Source: Thermithiobacillus plumbiphilus
Lineage (GTDB): Bacteria; Pseudomonadota; Gammaproteobacteria; Acidithiobacillales; Thermithiobacillaceae
DNA: 64,000 nucleotides
Reading direction: 5' to 3'
NCBI RefSeq assembly: GCF_038070005.1
Contig: NZ_JBBPCO010000002.1
Location: 62,001-126,000, forward strand
Shown here one piece after another: positions 8,278 to 16,717 of this stretch (position 1 is its first letter; the number at the start of each line of letters is the position of its first letter). The notes below the pieces were generated by a model. The model did not search any database and had not been told where the DNA came from. It was given only the letters and a program-made list of their open reading frames with translations. Position numbers and translations under genes: made by a program.

Positions 8278-9810
8278 ATGCCAGCTCAGTCCCCGCTGAA
8301 CCTGGCTGCGGTGGATCTCGGTTCCAATTCCTTTCACATGGTCCTCGCGGTGGAGACACCCGAGGGCTTCAAACTGCTGGACCGCCTCCGTGAGGGGGTG
8401 CGCCTGGCGGAAGGGATCACCGCCGAAGGCGGCCTGCGTGCGGAGGTGGAGGCACGGGCACTGGCCTGCCTTGGCCGTTTTGGCCAGCGTTTGCGCGGCC
8501 TGAACCGGGAGCGCGTGCGTGTGGTTGGTACCAATACGCTTCGGGTCGCTGGCCAGGCCCGCGATTTCCTGGCGGCCGCGGAAAAGGCACTGGGTTTTCC
8601 CATCGAGATCATCAGCGGTCGTGAGGAAGGTCGCCTGATCTATCTGGGCGTGGCGCACAGTCTGGGTCTGAAGCCTGATGCAAAGCGTCTGGTGGTGGAT
8701 ATCGGCGGTGGCAGTACCGAGGTCATGGTCGGTCAGGGATCCCTGCCGCTTGAGGTGGAAAGCTTTCATCTCGGCTGCGTCAGTTCCAGCCGTCAGTTCT
8801 TTCCTGATGCGCAGATCAGTCCGAGTTCCCTGCAGGCCCTGGAGGATCAGGTCAGGGTAACTGTCGAGCCGTTTCTGCCACAGCTGCGTTCCCCAGGCTG
8901 GGACGAGGCCGTTGGCGCCTCGGGTACGGTGCGCGCCATCCAGCGCGTACTGGAAGCCAATGACTTCGGGCCAGTCATTACCCGACCTGGCATGGACTGG
9001 CTGCGGGCACGGCTGCTGGCGCTCAAACGTTTTGAACGTTTTGCGGATCTCAAGGGACTCAAACCTGATCGCATTCCGGTGCTTGCCGGTGGATTCGCCA
9101 TTCTCAATGCTCTGATGTCACTGCTGGCGCTGCATGACATGGCTGCTGCCGACGGCGCCTTGCGGGAAGGTGTCCTGCTCGACCTGATCGGACGCATTCA
9201 TCATGAAGATGCCCGCGAAAGCAGTATCCGCCAGTTGCAGACACGATTTCGGGCCAATGCCTCGCGGGCTGAAACGGTGATCCGGACTGCCCGGGGTTTC
9301 TTCGAGGATGTCCAGGCGGCCTGGAAGCTCAAGGGCAATCACTGGGACTGGCTACGCTGGGCCATCATGACCCATGACATCGGCCTGGACATTGCGCATT
9401 CCGGTTATCATCGCCATGGTGAATACATCCTGCGCCATGCCGATCTGCCCGGCTTCTCGAAACGCGAGCAGGACATCCTGGCGCGACTGGTCCGTCTGCA
9501 ACGCAAGCTGATGCCCGCCCTCGACGGTGAAGCCTTTGCCGGACTGCCCGCGCCAGAGGCCCTGACCTTGCAACGCCTGGCCGTGCTCCTGCGTTTGAGC
9601 CTCCTGTTTCATCGCGGCCAGCTCGCCTTGCCCGCGCAGGCACGGCTTCTGGCAAAGGGCAAACGCCAGATCCTGCTGATCCTTCCAGAAAACTGGCTGG
9701 TGCATCTGCCCCTGCTGGAAGCCGATCTGGCCGAGGAAAGGACCCTGCTGCATCCGCATTTTCAGTTACGCTGGCAGGCGAGTGTCAGCCCGGACGAACT
9801 TTCGTCATAA
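8278..9810 (+). CDS. ppx: Exopolyphosphatase, Ppx/GppA family
   Basis: Ppx removes terminal phosphates from polyphosphate; GppA relatives hydrolyse pppGpp. The N-terminal ASKHA fold shows VDLGSNSFHMVLAVE at the start, TNTLRVA, and DIGGGSTEV near residue 145. The C-terminal part is an HD-like helical domain, and the total of 510 residues is typical of the long gammaproteobacterial form. The gene starts two bases after phoU, so it belongs to the Pho-controlled operon. Ppx is preferred over GppA because of this linkage and the nearby ppk1, but sequence alone cannot exclude dual activity. Confidence 0.92.
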   Translation: MPAQSPLNLAAVDLGSNSFHMVLAVETPEGFKLLDRLREGVRLAEGITAEGGLRAEVEARALACLGRFGQRLRGLNRERVRVVGTNTLRVAGQARDFLAAAEKALGFPIEIISGREEGRLIYLGVAHSLGLKPDAKRLVVDIGGGSTEVMVGQGSLPLEVESFHLGCVSSSRQFFPDAQISPSSLQALEDQVRVTVEPFLPQLRSPGWDEAVGASGTVRAIQRVLEANDFGPVITRPGMDWLRARLLALKRFERFADLKGLKPDRIPVLAGGFAILNALMSLLALHDMAAADGALREGVLLDLIGRIHHEDARESSIRQLQTRFRANASRAETVIRTARGFFEDVQAAWKLKGNHWDWLRWAIMTHDIGLDIAHSGYHRHGEYILRHADLPGFSKREQDILARLVRLQRKLMPALDGEAFAGLPAPEALTLQRLAVLLRLSLLFHRGQLALPAQARLLAKGKRQILLILPENWLVHLPLLEADLAEERTLLHPHFQLRWQASVSPDELSS

Positions 9811-10043
9811 AACTGTCTTCCTCATGCGCTACAATCCGGAGGCGGGGTGCCCAGCGTTCTTCATCTCACCATCGGCCGATGGCGGCCAAGGTCTGGTGGC
9901 GGTATGTCTAGGAAAGCGGGCCTGCAAAGCAGGGAAACATCAGAAACATGAGGGCCGGCCGGGTTCTTTCCGGTGGTGATCAAGGTCGGGCGCCATTTCG
10001 CGTCTGCCGAAAAACCATAATATCTGCCAGAGGGGGGTAATGC

Positions 10044-11201
10044 ATGCGCTTGACCCTGGTCACCGAGACTTTTCCACCTGAGGTCAATGGGGTGGCCATG
10101 ACACTGGGACGCTGGCTCGCTGCCTTCGAGGCGCGTGGGCATGAGGTCCAGGTGATCCGTCCACGTCAGCCTGGTGAGGTGGCGGCCCCGGATCGCGTCA
10201 GTGGCTGGTCCCTGCCGTTCTATCAGGAAGTCCGCATCGGCTACGCCAGGGCTGGCCAGATCCAAAAGATCCTGCTGGATTCCGCCACCGATCTGGTCCA
10301 TGTCGCCACCGAGGGCCCGCTGGGCTGGGCGGCCCTGCGCGCGGCGCGCAATCTCGGCCTGCCGGTGGCGAGCAGCTTTCACACCAATTTCGATTACTAT
10401 GCCGGGCATTATCATCTGGGCCTTTTCGAAAAACTGGCCCGGGCCTATCTGCGCCAGTTCCATAATCGCTGTGCCGTGACCCTGGTGCCCAGCGAGGGTA
10501 CCCGCCAGCGCCTGCGCGAACAGGGTTTCGAGCGGGTAGAGATCTGGTCGCGCGGTGTGGATGCCGATCTTTTCAGTCCGGACAAGCGCAATGAGATCTT
10601 GCGCCAGTCGCTCGGGCTGGCGGAGGACGATCTGCTTCTGCTGTATGTCGGTCGCCTGGCGCAGGAGAAAAACCTGCCGGTTTTGGTCGAGGCCTTTGCG
10701 CGTTTCCGGCTGCAGTTCGAGGCCACCGGGCGCAAGGTGCGCCTGGCCCTGGTGGGCGGGGGACCGCTGGAAGGCAGCCTGCGTCAGCAACAGCCTGCCG
10801 GAATCTACCTGGCGGGTGTGCAAAGGGGTGAGGATCTGGCCCGCTGGTATGCCAGTGCCGATCTTTTCGCCTTTCCTTCCTGCAGTGAAACCTTCGGCAA
10901 CGTCGTCCTGGAGGCCCAGGCAAGTGGCCTGCCGGTAGTGGCCTACAACTGTCCGGGCGTCAATGAGCGGGTCCGTCCTGGCGAGGATGGCCTGCTGGTG
11001 CCGGCAGAAAGCGACTTCGCCCAGCCGCTCGCCTTTCTGGCCCAATCCGGGGAGATGCGCCAGAGAATGGGGCGGATGGCCAGGCAACGCGCCGCCGAAC
11101 AAGGGTGGGACAGGATCTTCGATGCGCTGGAGCGGCGCTACATCCAGCTTTTCAATACCCAGCCGGCACAGCTGGCTCCTGCACGGGGCATGACGAAATG
11201 A
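10044..11201 (+). CDS. Glycosyltransferase family 4 protein, mannosyltransferase-like
   Basis: This is a GT-B fold glycosyltransferase of 385 residues. The N-terminal glycine-rich acceptor region reads TETFPPEVNGVAMTLGRWL. The C-terminal half has YVGRLAQEKNLPVLVEAF and the nucleotide-sugar binding ExxxxxxxE region PSCSETFGNVVLEAQASGLP. It resembles the MgtA/SqdX-type enzymes that transfer mannose or a related sugar to a lipid, but the donor and acceptor cannot be deduced. A GAGGGGGG Shine-Dalgarno precedes the ATG. Its stop overlaps the start of a PAP2 phosphatase, which supports a membrane-lipid or envelope role. The 233 bp between ppx and this gene show no recognisable feature. Confidence 0.85.
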   Translation: MRLTLVTETFPPEVNGVAMTLGRWLAAFEARGHEVQVIRPRQPGEVAAPDRVSGWSLPFYQEVRIGYARAGQIQKILLDSATDLVHVATEGPLGWAALRAARNLGLPVASSFHTNFDYYAGHYHLGLFEKLARAYLRQFHNRCAVTLVPSEGTRQRLREQGFERVEIWSRGVDADLFSPDKRNEILRQSLGLAEDDLLLLYVGRLAQEKNLPVLVEAFARFRLQFEATGRKVRLALVGGGPLEGSLRQQQPAGIYLAGVQRGEDLARWYASADLFAFPSCSETFGNVVLEAQASGLPVVAYNCPGVNERVRPGEDGLLVPAESDFAQPLAFLAQSGEMRQRMGRMARQRAAEQGWDRIFDALERRYIQLFNTQPAQLAPARGMTK

Positions 11202-11740
11202 GCGTCCTGAGTGAAACGCTTGCCGCCCAGGAATGCCGCCTGCTGCGCTGGCTCAATCAGTGCCTGGACCGTGATCTCTTTTGCAATACCATGATCTTCG
11301 CCAGCCGGGTGGGTGATGGCGTGGCCTGGTACACCCTGGTGATCTTTGTCCTGTGGTGGCAGGGCATCAATGGCTGGCGTGGCATTCTGGCGGCAGCCAT
11401 TGCGACAGGGTTGTGCATTGGTCTGTTCAAATACATGAAGCATCGCACCTCAAGGCCCCGGCCCTTCGAAGTAATGAAGGATCTGCGCACGGCGCTGGCG
11501 CCACTGGACGAGTGGTCATTTCCCTCGGGCCACGCCATGAATGCCTTCAGTGCGGCGGTGGTGGTGCAGATGTATTTCCCGGCGCTTGGTCTGGTGATCT
11601 GGCCGCTGGCCGTTCTGGTGGCGATCTCTCGGGTGGCGCTCGGCCTGCATTACCCCACCGACGTGCTTGCCGGTGCCGTGCTGGGGGCGCTGATTGCCTG
11701 GAGCAGCAGTGTAGCCGTGCTCTACTTGTTTCCTTACTGA
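11198..11740 (+). CDS. PAP2-family membrane phosphatase
   Basis: Members dephosphorylate lipid phosphates such as phosphatidic acid or undecaprenyl pyrophosphate at the inner membrane. The 180-residue protein shows all three PAP2 motifs: KYMKHRTSRPRP, FPSGHA, and SRVALGLHYPTDV, with catalytic histidines in the second and third. Several hydrophobic helices surround them. The ATG at 11198 overlaps the glycosyltransferase stop (ATGA), so the pair is translationally coupled. The substrate is not known. Confidence 0.9.
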   Translation: MSVLSETLAAQECRLLRWLNQCLDRDLFCNTMIFASRVGDGVAWYTLVIFVLWWQGINGWRGILAAAIATGLCIGLFKYMKHRTSRPRPFEVMKDLRTALAPLDEWSFPSGHAMNAFSAAVVVQMYFPALGLVIWPLAVLVAISRVALGLHYPTDVLAGAVLGALIAWSSSVAVLYLFPY

Positions 11741-11792
11741 TGTCGCTTTCCCGGTGTAAACTGGCGTTTTTCCGAAAAACCGGGAGCCTCTC

Positions 11793-12194
11793 ATGAAAGC
11801 TGGCCTCTGGGGTCTGGCAGCCCTGTTGTCCTATCTCGTCCTGCTTGGACTGAATCTCGCCCTGGGTGCATACCTGCCTTCAGCCTGGCCGCGCATGTTC
11901 GAATACATGCTGCTGTCCGTGGCCACCTTGGGTTTCCTGGCGCGCTGGCGCCCTGATGTCGGGCCCTATGTCTGGCGTCCGGTGATGCTGCTGCTGGGGT
12001 CCGCGCTGGCGGCCGCCGAAGTGGCGGCCTGGTCGCGCAAGCTTGGGCTCGAGTTCGTGATCGATGAATGGATGGCAGGCCTGATCGGCGTGGCCATCAT
12101 CTCCATCCTTGCCCGCCTGTTGCCAGCGGGTCTGCGTCTGGCCTGGCTCGGTCAGGCCGGCAAGGGGCGGGAATCAGTCGGGGGAAAACGCTGA
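11793..12194 (+). CDS. Small integral membrane protein of unknown function
   Basis: The 133-residue product has about four hydrophobic stretches: residues near 4-28, 36-50, 62-80 and 94-112. It ends in a basic hydrophilic tail. I do not recognise a family. Its stop codon overlaps the sixA start by one base (TGATG), and the PAP2 gene ends 52 bp upstream, so it probably belongs to the same transcript. A role in the envelope is only suggested by topology. Confidence 0.7.
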   Translation: MKAGLWGLAALLSYLVLLGLNLALGAYLPSAWPRMFEYMLLSVATLGFLARWRPDVGPYVWRPVMLLLGSALAAAEVAAWSRKLGLEFVIDEWMAGLIGVAIISILARLLPAGLRLAWLGQAGKGRESVGGKR

Positions 12195-12688
12195 TGGAAC
12201 TGATCTTCATGCGTCATGGCAAGGCCGAGGACCACGCGTTGCGGCCCTCGGATTTCGAGCGGGAACTGACCGAGGAAGGCAGAAGCCGCACGCTGACTGT
12301 CGCCGCCGGCCTGCAACAGTGCCTCGGGGAACAGAAACCGCGAATCTGGTGCAGCCCCTTGGTGCGTACCCGCCAGACCGCGGAGATTGTCGCCGGCGTG
12401 CTGGGCGGGCTGGAAATCGAATTGAACGAGGATATCCCTGACGGGCACTTGCACCGGCTGGCGCGTGGCTGGTCAGCCCTGAATGAGGATGAAAGCCTGC
12501 TGATCGTGGGTCACGAGCCGCATCTGAGTCGCTGGATCGCGCACTTGAGCGGGGTGGTGTTGCCGATGAAGCCGGCCTGTGTGGCGGGCCTGATCGTTCA
12601 TCCCGACAAGCCCACGCAGGGCAAGCTGCGCTGGTTCGCGCATCCCGATGTGCTCGGCCGGGTCGGCACTTCAACCCAGATGGCGTGA
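12194..12688 (+). CDS. sixA: Phosphohistidine phosphatase SixA
   Basis: SixA is a small histidine phosphatase that removes phosphate from phosphohistidine proteins; in E. coli it acts on the nitrogen phosphotransferase protein NPr. The 164 residues start MELIFMRHGKAED with the catalytic RHG. CSPLVRTRQTAEI and LLIVGHEPHLSRW with the second histidine follow. The start chosen overlaps the previous stop by one base. The 3' end overlaps the converging queG gene by 18 bp. Confidence 0.88.
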   Translation: MELIFMRHGKAEDHALRPSDFERELTEEGRSRTLTVAAGLQQCLGEQKPRIWCSPLVRTRQTAEIVAGVLGGLEIELNEDIPDGHLHRLARGWSALNEDESLLIVGHEPHLSRWIAHLSGVVLPMKPACVAGLIVHPDKPTQGKLRWFAHPDVLGRVGTSTQMA

Positions 12689-13747
12689 CAGGGCCCAGGC
12701 GACGTGTTCGCGCACCAGGGGCGAAGGGTGCTCGGCGCGCGCCTGCAGTGCCTCGATAATCAGGGGCGAACTCGGCGCATTGCCAAGCCCGATGGCGAGA
12801 TTGCGCAGCCAGCGCTCATGGCCGATGCGGTGGATGGCGCTGCCGGCCAGCTTCTGGTGGAACTCCTCCTCGGTCCATAGAAAAAGCTCCCGCAGGCTGG
12901 CCTTGTCGAGCCCGTGGCGCACAGCAAAATCCATTTCCGCGCTGTCCTGGGCGAACTTGTTCCAGGGACAGACGAGCTGGCAGTCGTCGCAGCCGTAGAT
13001 GCGGTTGCCGATCAATGGCCGCAATGCCTCGGGAATGCTGCCCTTGTGCTCGATGGTGAGATAGGAGATGCAGCGCCGGGCATCGAGTTCATAGGGCGCG
13101 ACGATGGCCTGGGTGGGGCAGATGTCGATGCAGCGCTGACAGCTGCCGCAGTAACTGCCGCCAGGCGGGTCGATGGGCAGGGGCAGATCGGTGAAGAGCT
13201 CGCCGAGAAAGAACCAGGAGCCGCTCTCGCGGTTGAGCAGTAAAGTGTGCTTGCCGCGCCAGCCGAGTCCCGCCTTCTGGGCCAGTTCGACCTCCATGAC
13301 CGGGGCACTGTCGGTGAAGGCCCGGTAGCTGAAGGGTCCGACGGCTATCTGGATGCGATTGGCAAGCTGCTGTAGGCGCTTTCTGAGCACCTTGTGATAA
13401 TCGCGGCCCAGGGCATAGCGGGCGATATGAGCGGTTTCGGGCTCATCGAGCACCGCCCAACTATCCCGGGCCTGCGGCGGGCGGTAGTTCATGCGCACGC
13501 TGATGATGCGCAGGGTGCCCGGATGCAGTTCGGCCGGACGGGCGCGCAGGCTGGCATGGCGGGCCATGAAGTCCATGTCGCCATGATAGCCCTTGCCGAG
13601 CCAGTCGAGCAGGCGCGCCTCGGCCTCTCCAAGCTCGGTGTCGCTGATGGCCACGCCCTGAAAGCCGAGTTCCTGGCCCCAGGCCTTGATCTGGCGGGCC
13701 AGCATATTCATATCCGGCATCTCGCCCGCTGCGCTGAAATCCTTCAT
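12671..13747 (-). CDS. queG: Epoxyqueuosine reductase QueG
   Basis: QueG performs the last step of queuosine synthesis, reducing epoxyqueuosine in tRNA, and is itself a cobalamin-dependent iron-sulfur enzyme. The 358-residue protein has the two cluster motifs CGSCQRCIDICPTQAI and GCDDCQLVCPWNKF in the second half and the cobalamin-binding domain in the first. An ATG about 12 codons inside is an alternative start. Its need for B12 fits an organism that makes cobalamin de novo. It is the last gene of a minus-strand run starting at ppk1. Confidence 0.95.
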   Translation of the reverse strand: MKDFSAAGEMPDMNMLARQIKAWGQELGFQGVAISDTELGEAEARLLDWLGKGYHGDMDFMARHASLRARPAELHPGTLRIISVRMNYRPPQARDSWAVLDEPETAHIARYALGRDYHKVLRKRLQQLANRIQIAVGPFSYRAFTDSAPVMEVELAQKAGLGWRGKHTLLLNRESGSWFFLGELFTDLPLPIDPPGGSYCGSCQRCIDICPTQAIVAPYELDARRCISYLTIEHKGSIPEALRPLIGNRIYGCDDCQLVCPWNKFAQDSAEMDFAVRHGLDKASLRELFLWTEEEFHQKLAGSAIHRIGHERWLRNLAIGLGNAPSSPLIIEALQARAEHPSPLVREHVAWALSRHLG

Positions 13748-13785
13748 CCGCCCATGATACTCGCTTGCGCCCTCGAGCGCGCAAG

Positions 13786-14262
13786 CTAGCCAGTCTTCAT
13801 CCGCACCTCGGCGCCGAGATGTTCGGACAGGCCCTCGGCACCCCAGCGCATGATCAGGTCATGGTTCCAGCGAATGAGCGGGCTGGCGACGGGTGAGATC
13901 AGATTCATCCATAGTCTGGTCGTATCCACCTGCCAGGAATAGCGTATTTCGGTGATGTTGCCATCGCGCAGAAACTCCCAGACACCCACGCCCCTGACGT
14001 CACCATCGACGCACGCTTCGATCAGATTCAGCAGCTCAATGCGGGTGGTCTCGGCGTCAAATTCGATGGTATAGGGCAGCCTGCCTTTCCAGCGATAGCG
14101 GATGATTCCACCGAGCTCGTCCTGCCCGGGGGGCTTCAGGGGCTGGGCGCTTTCCACGCCTTTCCACCACTCGGGCCATTGGTGGGTTGCATGGATAGCG
14201 TCCCAGACCGCTTCCAGCGGGGCCAGGGTGCGCCAGATGGTGAGAAAATCATAGTGGGCCAT
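13786..14262 (-). CDS. SRPBCC (polyketide cyclase/START-like) family protein
   Basis: The 158-residue product resembles START-like lipid-binding folds: AHYDFLTIWRTLAPLEAVWD, WPEWWKGVESAQ, then FDAETTRIELLNLIEACVDG and WEFLRDGNITEIRYSWQVDT. These proteins bind hydrophobic ligands; no specific ligand is evident. The longer open frame upstream, up to 14457, has unlike composition, so the ATG at 14262 was chosen. It lies between the DUF2249 gene and queG. Confidence 0.75.
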   Translation of the reverse strand: MAHYDFLTIWRTLAPLEAVWDAIHATHQWPEWWKGVESAQPLKPPGQDELGGIIRYRWKGRLPYTIEFDAETTRIELLNLIEACVDGDVRGVGVWEFLRDGNITEIRYSWQVDTTRLWMNLISPVASPLIRWNHDLIMRWGAEGLSEHLGAEVRMKTG

Positions 14263-14386
14263 GGACTCGGAACATTTGGGGCCGCGACACCCTGGGCAGG
14301 GGCGCGGCAGTCGGAATGGCCTTAGTGTCCGCGAAGCCGGGAGCTGACGCCATCGGGCGTGGGCAGGATTGGCGACGAGGAATGCC

Positions 14387-15121
14387 TCAGGGCAGGATGT
14401 GCGCGTCTTCCTCGCCGGCGAGCACTGCCTTGCAGCGCACCAGGAGCTGGTCTTCAAGACCGGCGTTTTCGGGGCGCTTGAGCAGGCTGTCCCAAACCGG
14501 ATAGAGCTGGTTTTCCTTGCGCGCCTCGTGCTTGGCCAGCGAGCCTGAGAGTAGAGCGAAAAAGGGCGTCACCTCCCAGGCCTCCGGCAGGACATCCTCA
14601 TCGAAACTCGCCTCGATGGCGATCCATTCTTCCAGCAGTTTGGGATATTCGGCGCGCAGGGCCGCGAGCGCGGCACGGATACGCGGATCCCCGGGCAGCG
14701 GGATGGCGTCGGGCAGGAATTTCGATTCCAGATAGTGGAAGCGCCGATAACCCACGCCATATTCCCGCACGAAAGGCGGCGCGAGCGCCACATTGCCGGC
14801 ATTGCAGGCGTGCATGGCATTGGCGAAGGCGCGATCATTGCTTTCCTGGGCTTGGCGCAGGGTATCGATGAGCGACAGGCTTTCCACGTCATCCCGGTGC
14901 CTGACCCGGATCAGCCAGCCTTCCTCGCTGACGCTGACGATTTCCCAGAGCATGCGGTGGCGCAGTTGCAGGGCCGTGCTTTCCAGGGAAATGGTGGGAT
15001 CCTCGCGGGTCAGGAGCTCCAGCGATTGCCCGGGCGACAGGTCTTCCAGTAGATAGTAGATGCTGCTTTGCGCCTTGGCAGGCTCCTTGCGCAGGTCATG
15101 CCGGCCCAGAAATTCTGCCAT
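14387..15121 (-). CDS. DUF2249 domain protein with a hemerythrin-like C-terminal part
   Basis: The first 80 or so residues look like a DUF2249 domain (LEDLSPGQSLELLTRED, then WEIVSVSEEGWLIRVRHR), a TusA-like fold. The remaining 160 residues are mostly helical and include HEARKENQLYPVWDSLL, resembling the last helix of hemerythrin-like bundles, and an FVREYGVGYRRFHYLESKF helix. Several of the usual iron ligands are not obvious, so metal binding is uncertain. DUF2249-hemerythrin proteins often accompany nitric-oxide and redox-stress genes; that link is general knowledge and not shown here. Confidence 0.65.
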   Translation of the reverse strand: MAEFLGRHDLRKEPAKAQSSIYYLLEDLSPGQSLELLTREDPTISLESTALQLRHRMLWEIVSVSEEGWLIRVRHRDDVESLSLIDTLRQAQESNDRAFANAMHACNAGNVALAPPFVREYGVGYRRFHYLESKFLPDAIPLPGDPRIRAALAALRAEYPKLLEEWIAIEASFDEDVLPEAWEVTPFFALLSGSLAKHEARKENQLYPVWDSLLKRPENAGLEDQLLVRCKAVLAGEEDAHILP

Positions 15122-15163
15122 CTCGTTCTCTCCTTCATTCCTGCATGTGCATGCCGTTTCCGG

Positions 15164-16687
15164 CTAGAGCGCAGCCAGCCAGTAGCGCGAGGCCTTTTTG
15201 AAGCGTTTCCAGTCCTTCTTCAGGGTCTTGGGCAGCAGGGTGCTTTCGCGTGCTTCCCAGCCGAGCAAAAGCCCCATGCCCTCGTGCGCTGCCCGGCTGG
15301 CGCGTGGCCCGAGCAATTCCCGCAGATAGATTGCCGAGGTCCGGGTGTCCTGCCGCTGTCCGAGGCTGTCCTGCAGGCGCTTCAGGGCCTTGTGCAGGTC
15401 GCCGCTTTCTTCGCCGGGCAGCAAGGGATGCAGAACCTCCAGGGCATAGCGCAGCTTCTTGACGCGGATGCGCAGCTTGTGGCTGCGTCCGGATTCGAGT
15501 TCCTCGATGGCTTTGCCCTTGCGCCGTAGGGACTCGATCCAGCCGGTCAGGCGTTCAACACTGTAGCTGGAGAGGTCGCGGTCGATCTCCGCGGACCAGT
15601 GGCCCTCCAGCAGCCATATCCAGAGTCTCAGGGCGGTGGCCGTATGGGCGCCGCTGCCAAGCTGCTTGCAGATCCGCGACTGCAGTTGCACCCGCCGTTG
15701 CTTCAGCACCGTTTCCAGGGGCGGCGGATCGAACGGTAAGGCACCGGATTCGAGGATTCTCGCCCAGGTACTGATCAGCACATCGGTTTCACGCAGGTTG
15801 CCGAGCTCGTTGCCCCAGTTTCTCAGGGCTTCCTGCTGGCCGGTATAGCTGGCATCCGCCACCAGTGGCCTGGCAAAACCGAGCAGGGCACGCAAGCGGC
15901 GCAGGCTGACCCGCAGCCGGTGCAGGGTTTCAGGCTCATCCGGGTCCTTGAGAAAGGCCGCCTGGGCGGAGAGCACGGCAAACAGCCCCTGCAGCAGGAC
16001 GCGGCTGAAGGATGCGCCCACGGTCTCGCCGGGTGGCACGTTAACCGGCGGTGGCGGCGAGGCCTCGTCCGGAGTCAGCCCCGCGAGGATCAGGCCGCGA
16101 TGCAGCTTGCTGCGCTCTTCCAGGAGCAGGGGAAAGTCCTCGGCCAGCCTTGCCGCCAGTTGCAGGACACCCAGGGTCTGGCCGGCCTTGAGTTCGAGTT
16201 CCAGCTCGAGGATCGGTGCTTCCAGGGTTCCGGCGCGAATCTCGCCACGATCGGCGGCAAACTCGACCTCGCTGCCGTCGGGCAGCTTCAGATCCAGAAG
16301 ATGCCGCTCGAAGCGGGTGCTGACCACCGGTACCAGCATCTGGTCGCCGATCGCCTCGATGAGCGCTGCATGAATTTCTGTATCGGCAAAGACGCTGATG
16401 TCCGGTTCGATGCTGCTTACCACGGCATTCCATTCCGGGCGCTGATGCAGGCCGCCAAGCGTGGCGCTGTCGGCCTTGACCGTGGCAATGAGCTGCGCGT
16501 CCTCGCGACGAACGCGATACCCGATACGGGCCTGCTGCAGCCGGTGGTCGGGCGTGTCGAAATAGATCGCCTCCATGTCCACCCGCCTGGGGGGCTGGCC
16601 GCCGGCATATTCCTGCAGGAGGGGCGCATTGAGCACGCCAGACCAGGCGCGCGCGTTGGCAACGGTCAGTTTCAGCTCGGTTTCCAT
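15164..16687 (-). CDS. CYTH-CHAD protein, probable inorganic triphosphatase
   Basis: The protein opens with METELKLTV, which contains the ExExK signature of CYTH enzymes that hydrolyse triphosphate (as in E. coli YgiF). The CYTH domain covers about residues 1-200. A CHAD domain fills residues 220-500, rich in arginine-histidine pairs such as ETLHRLRVSLRRLRALLGF and LRIRVKKLRYALEVLHPLL; CHAD domains bind polyphosphate. Total length is 507. It lies close to ppk1 and not far from ppx, fitting a polyphosphate role. Confidence 0.88.
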   Translation of the reverse strand: METELKLTVANARAWSGVLNAPLLQEYAGGQPPRRVDMEAIYFDTPDHRLQQARIGYRVRREDAQLIATVKADSATLGGLHQRPEWNAVVSSIEPDISVFADTEIHAALIEAIGDQMLVPVVSTRFERHLLDLKLPDGSEVEFAADRGEIRAGTLEAPILELELELKAGQTLGVLQLAARLAEDFPLLLEERSKLHRGLILAGLTPDEASPPPPVNVPPGETVGASFSRVLLQGLFAVLSAQAAFLKDPDEPETLHRLRVSLRRLRALLGFARPLVADASYTGQQEALRNWGNELGNLRETDVLISTWARILESGALPFDPPPLETVLKQRRVQLQSRICKQLGSGAHTATALRLWIWLLEGHWSAEIDRDLSSYSVERLTGWIESLRRKGKAIEELESGRSHKLRIRVKKLRYALEVLHPLLPGEESGDLHKALKRLQDSLGQRQDTRTSAIYLRELLGPRASRAAHEGMGLLLGWEARESTLLPKTLKKDWKRFKKASRYWLAAL

Positions 16688-16717
16688 GAAGGCTTCCCTT
16701 GTGTTTTCAAGATGTTT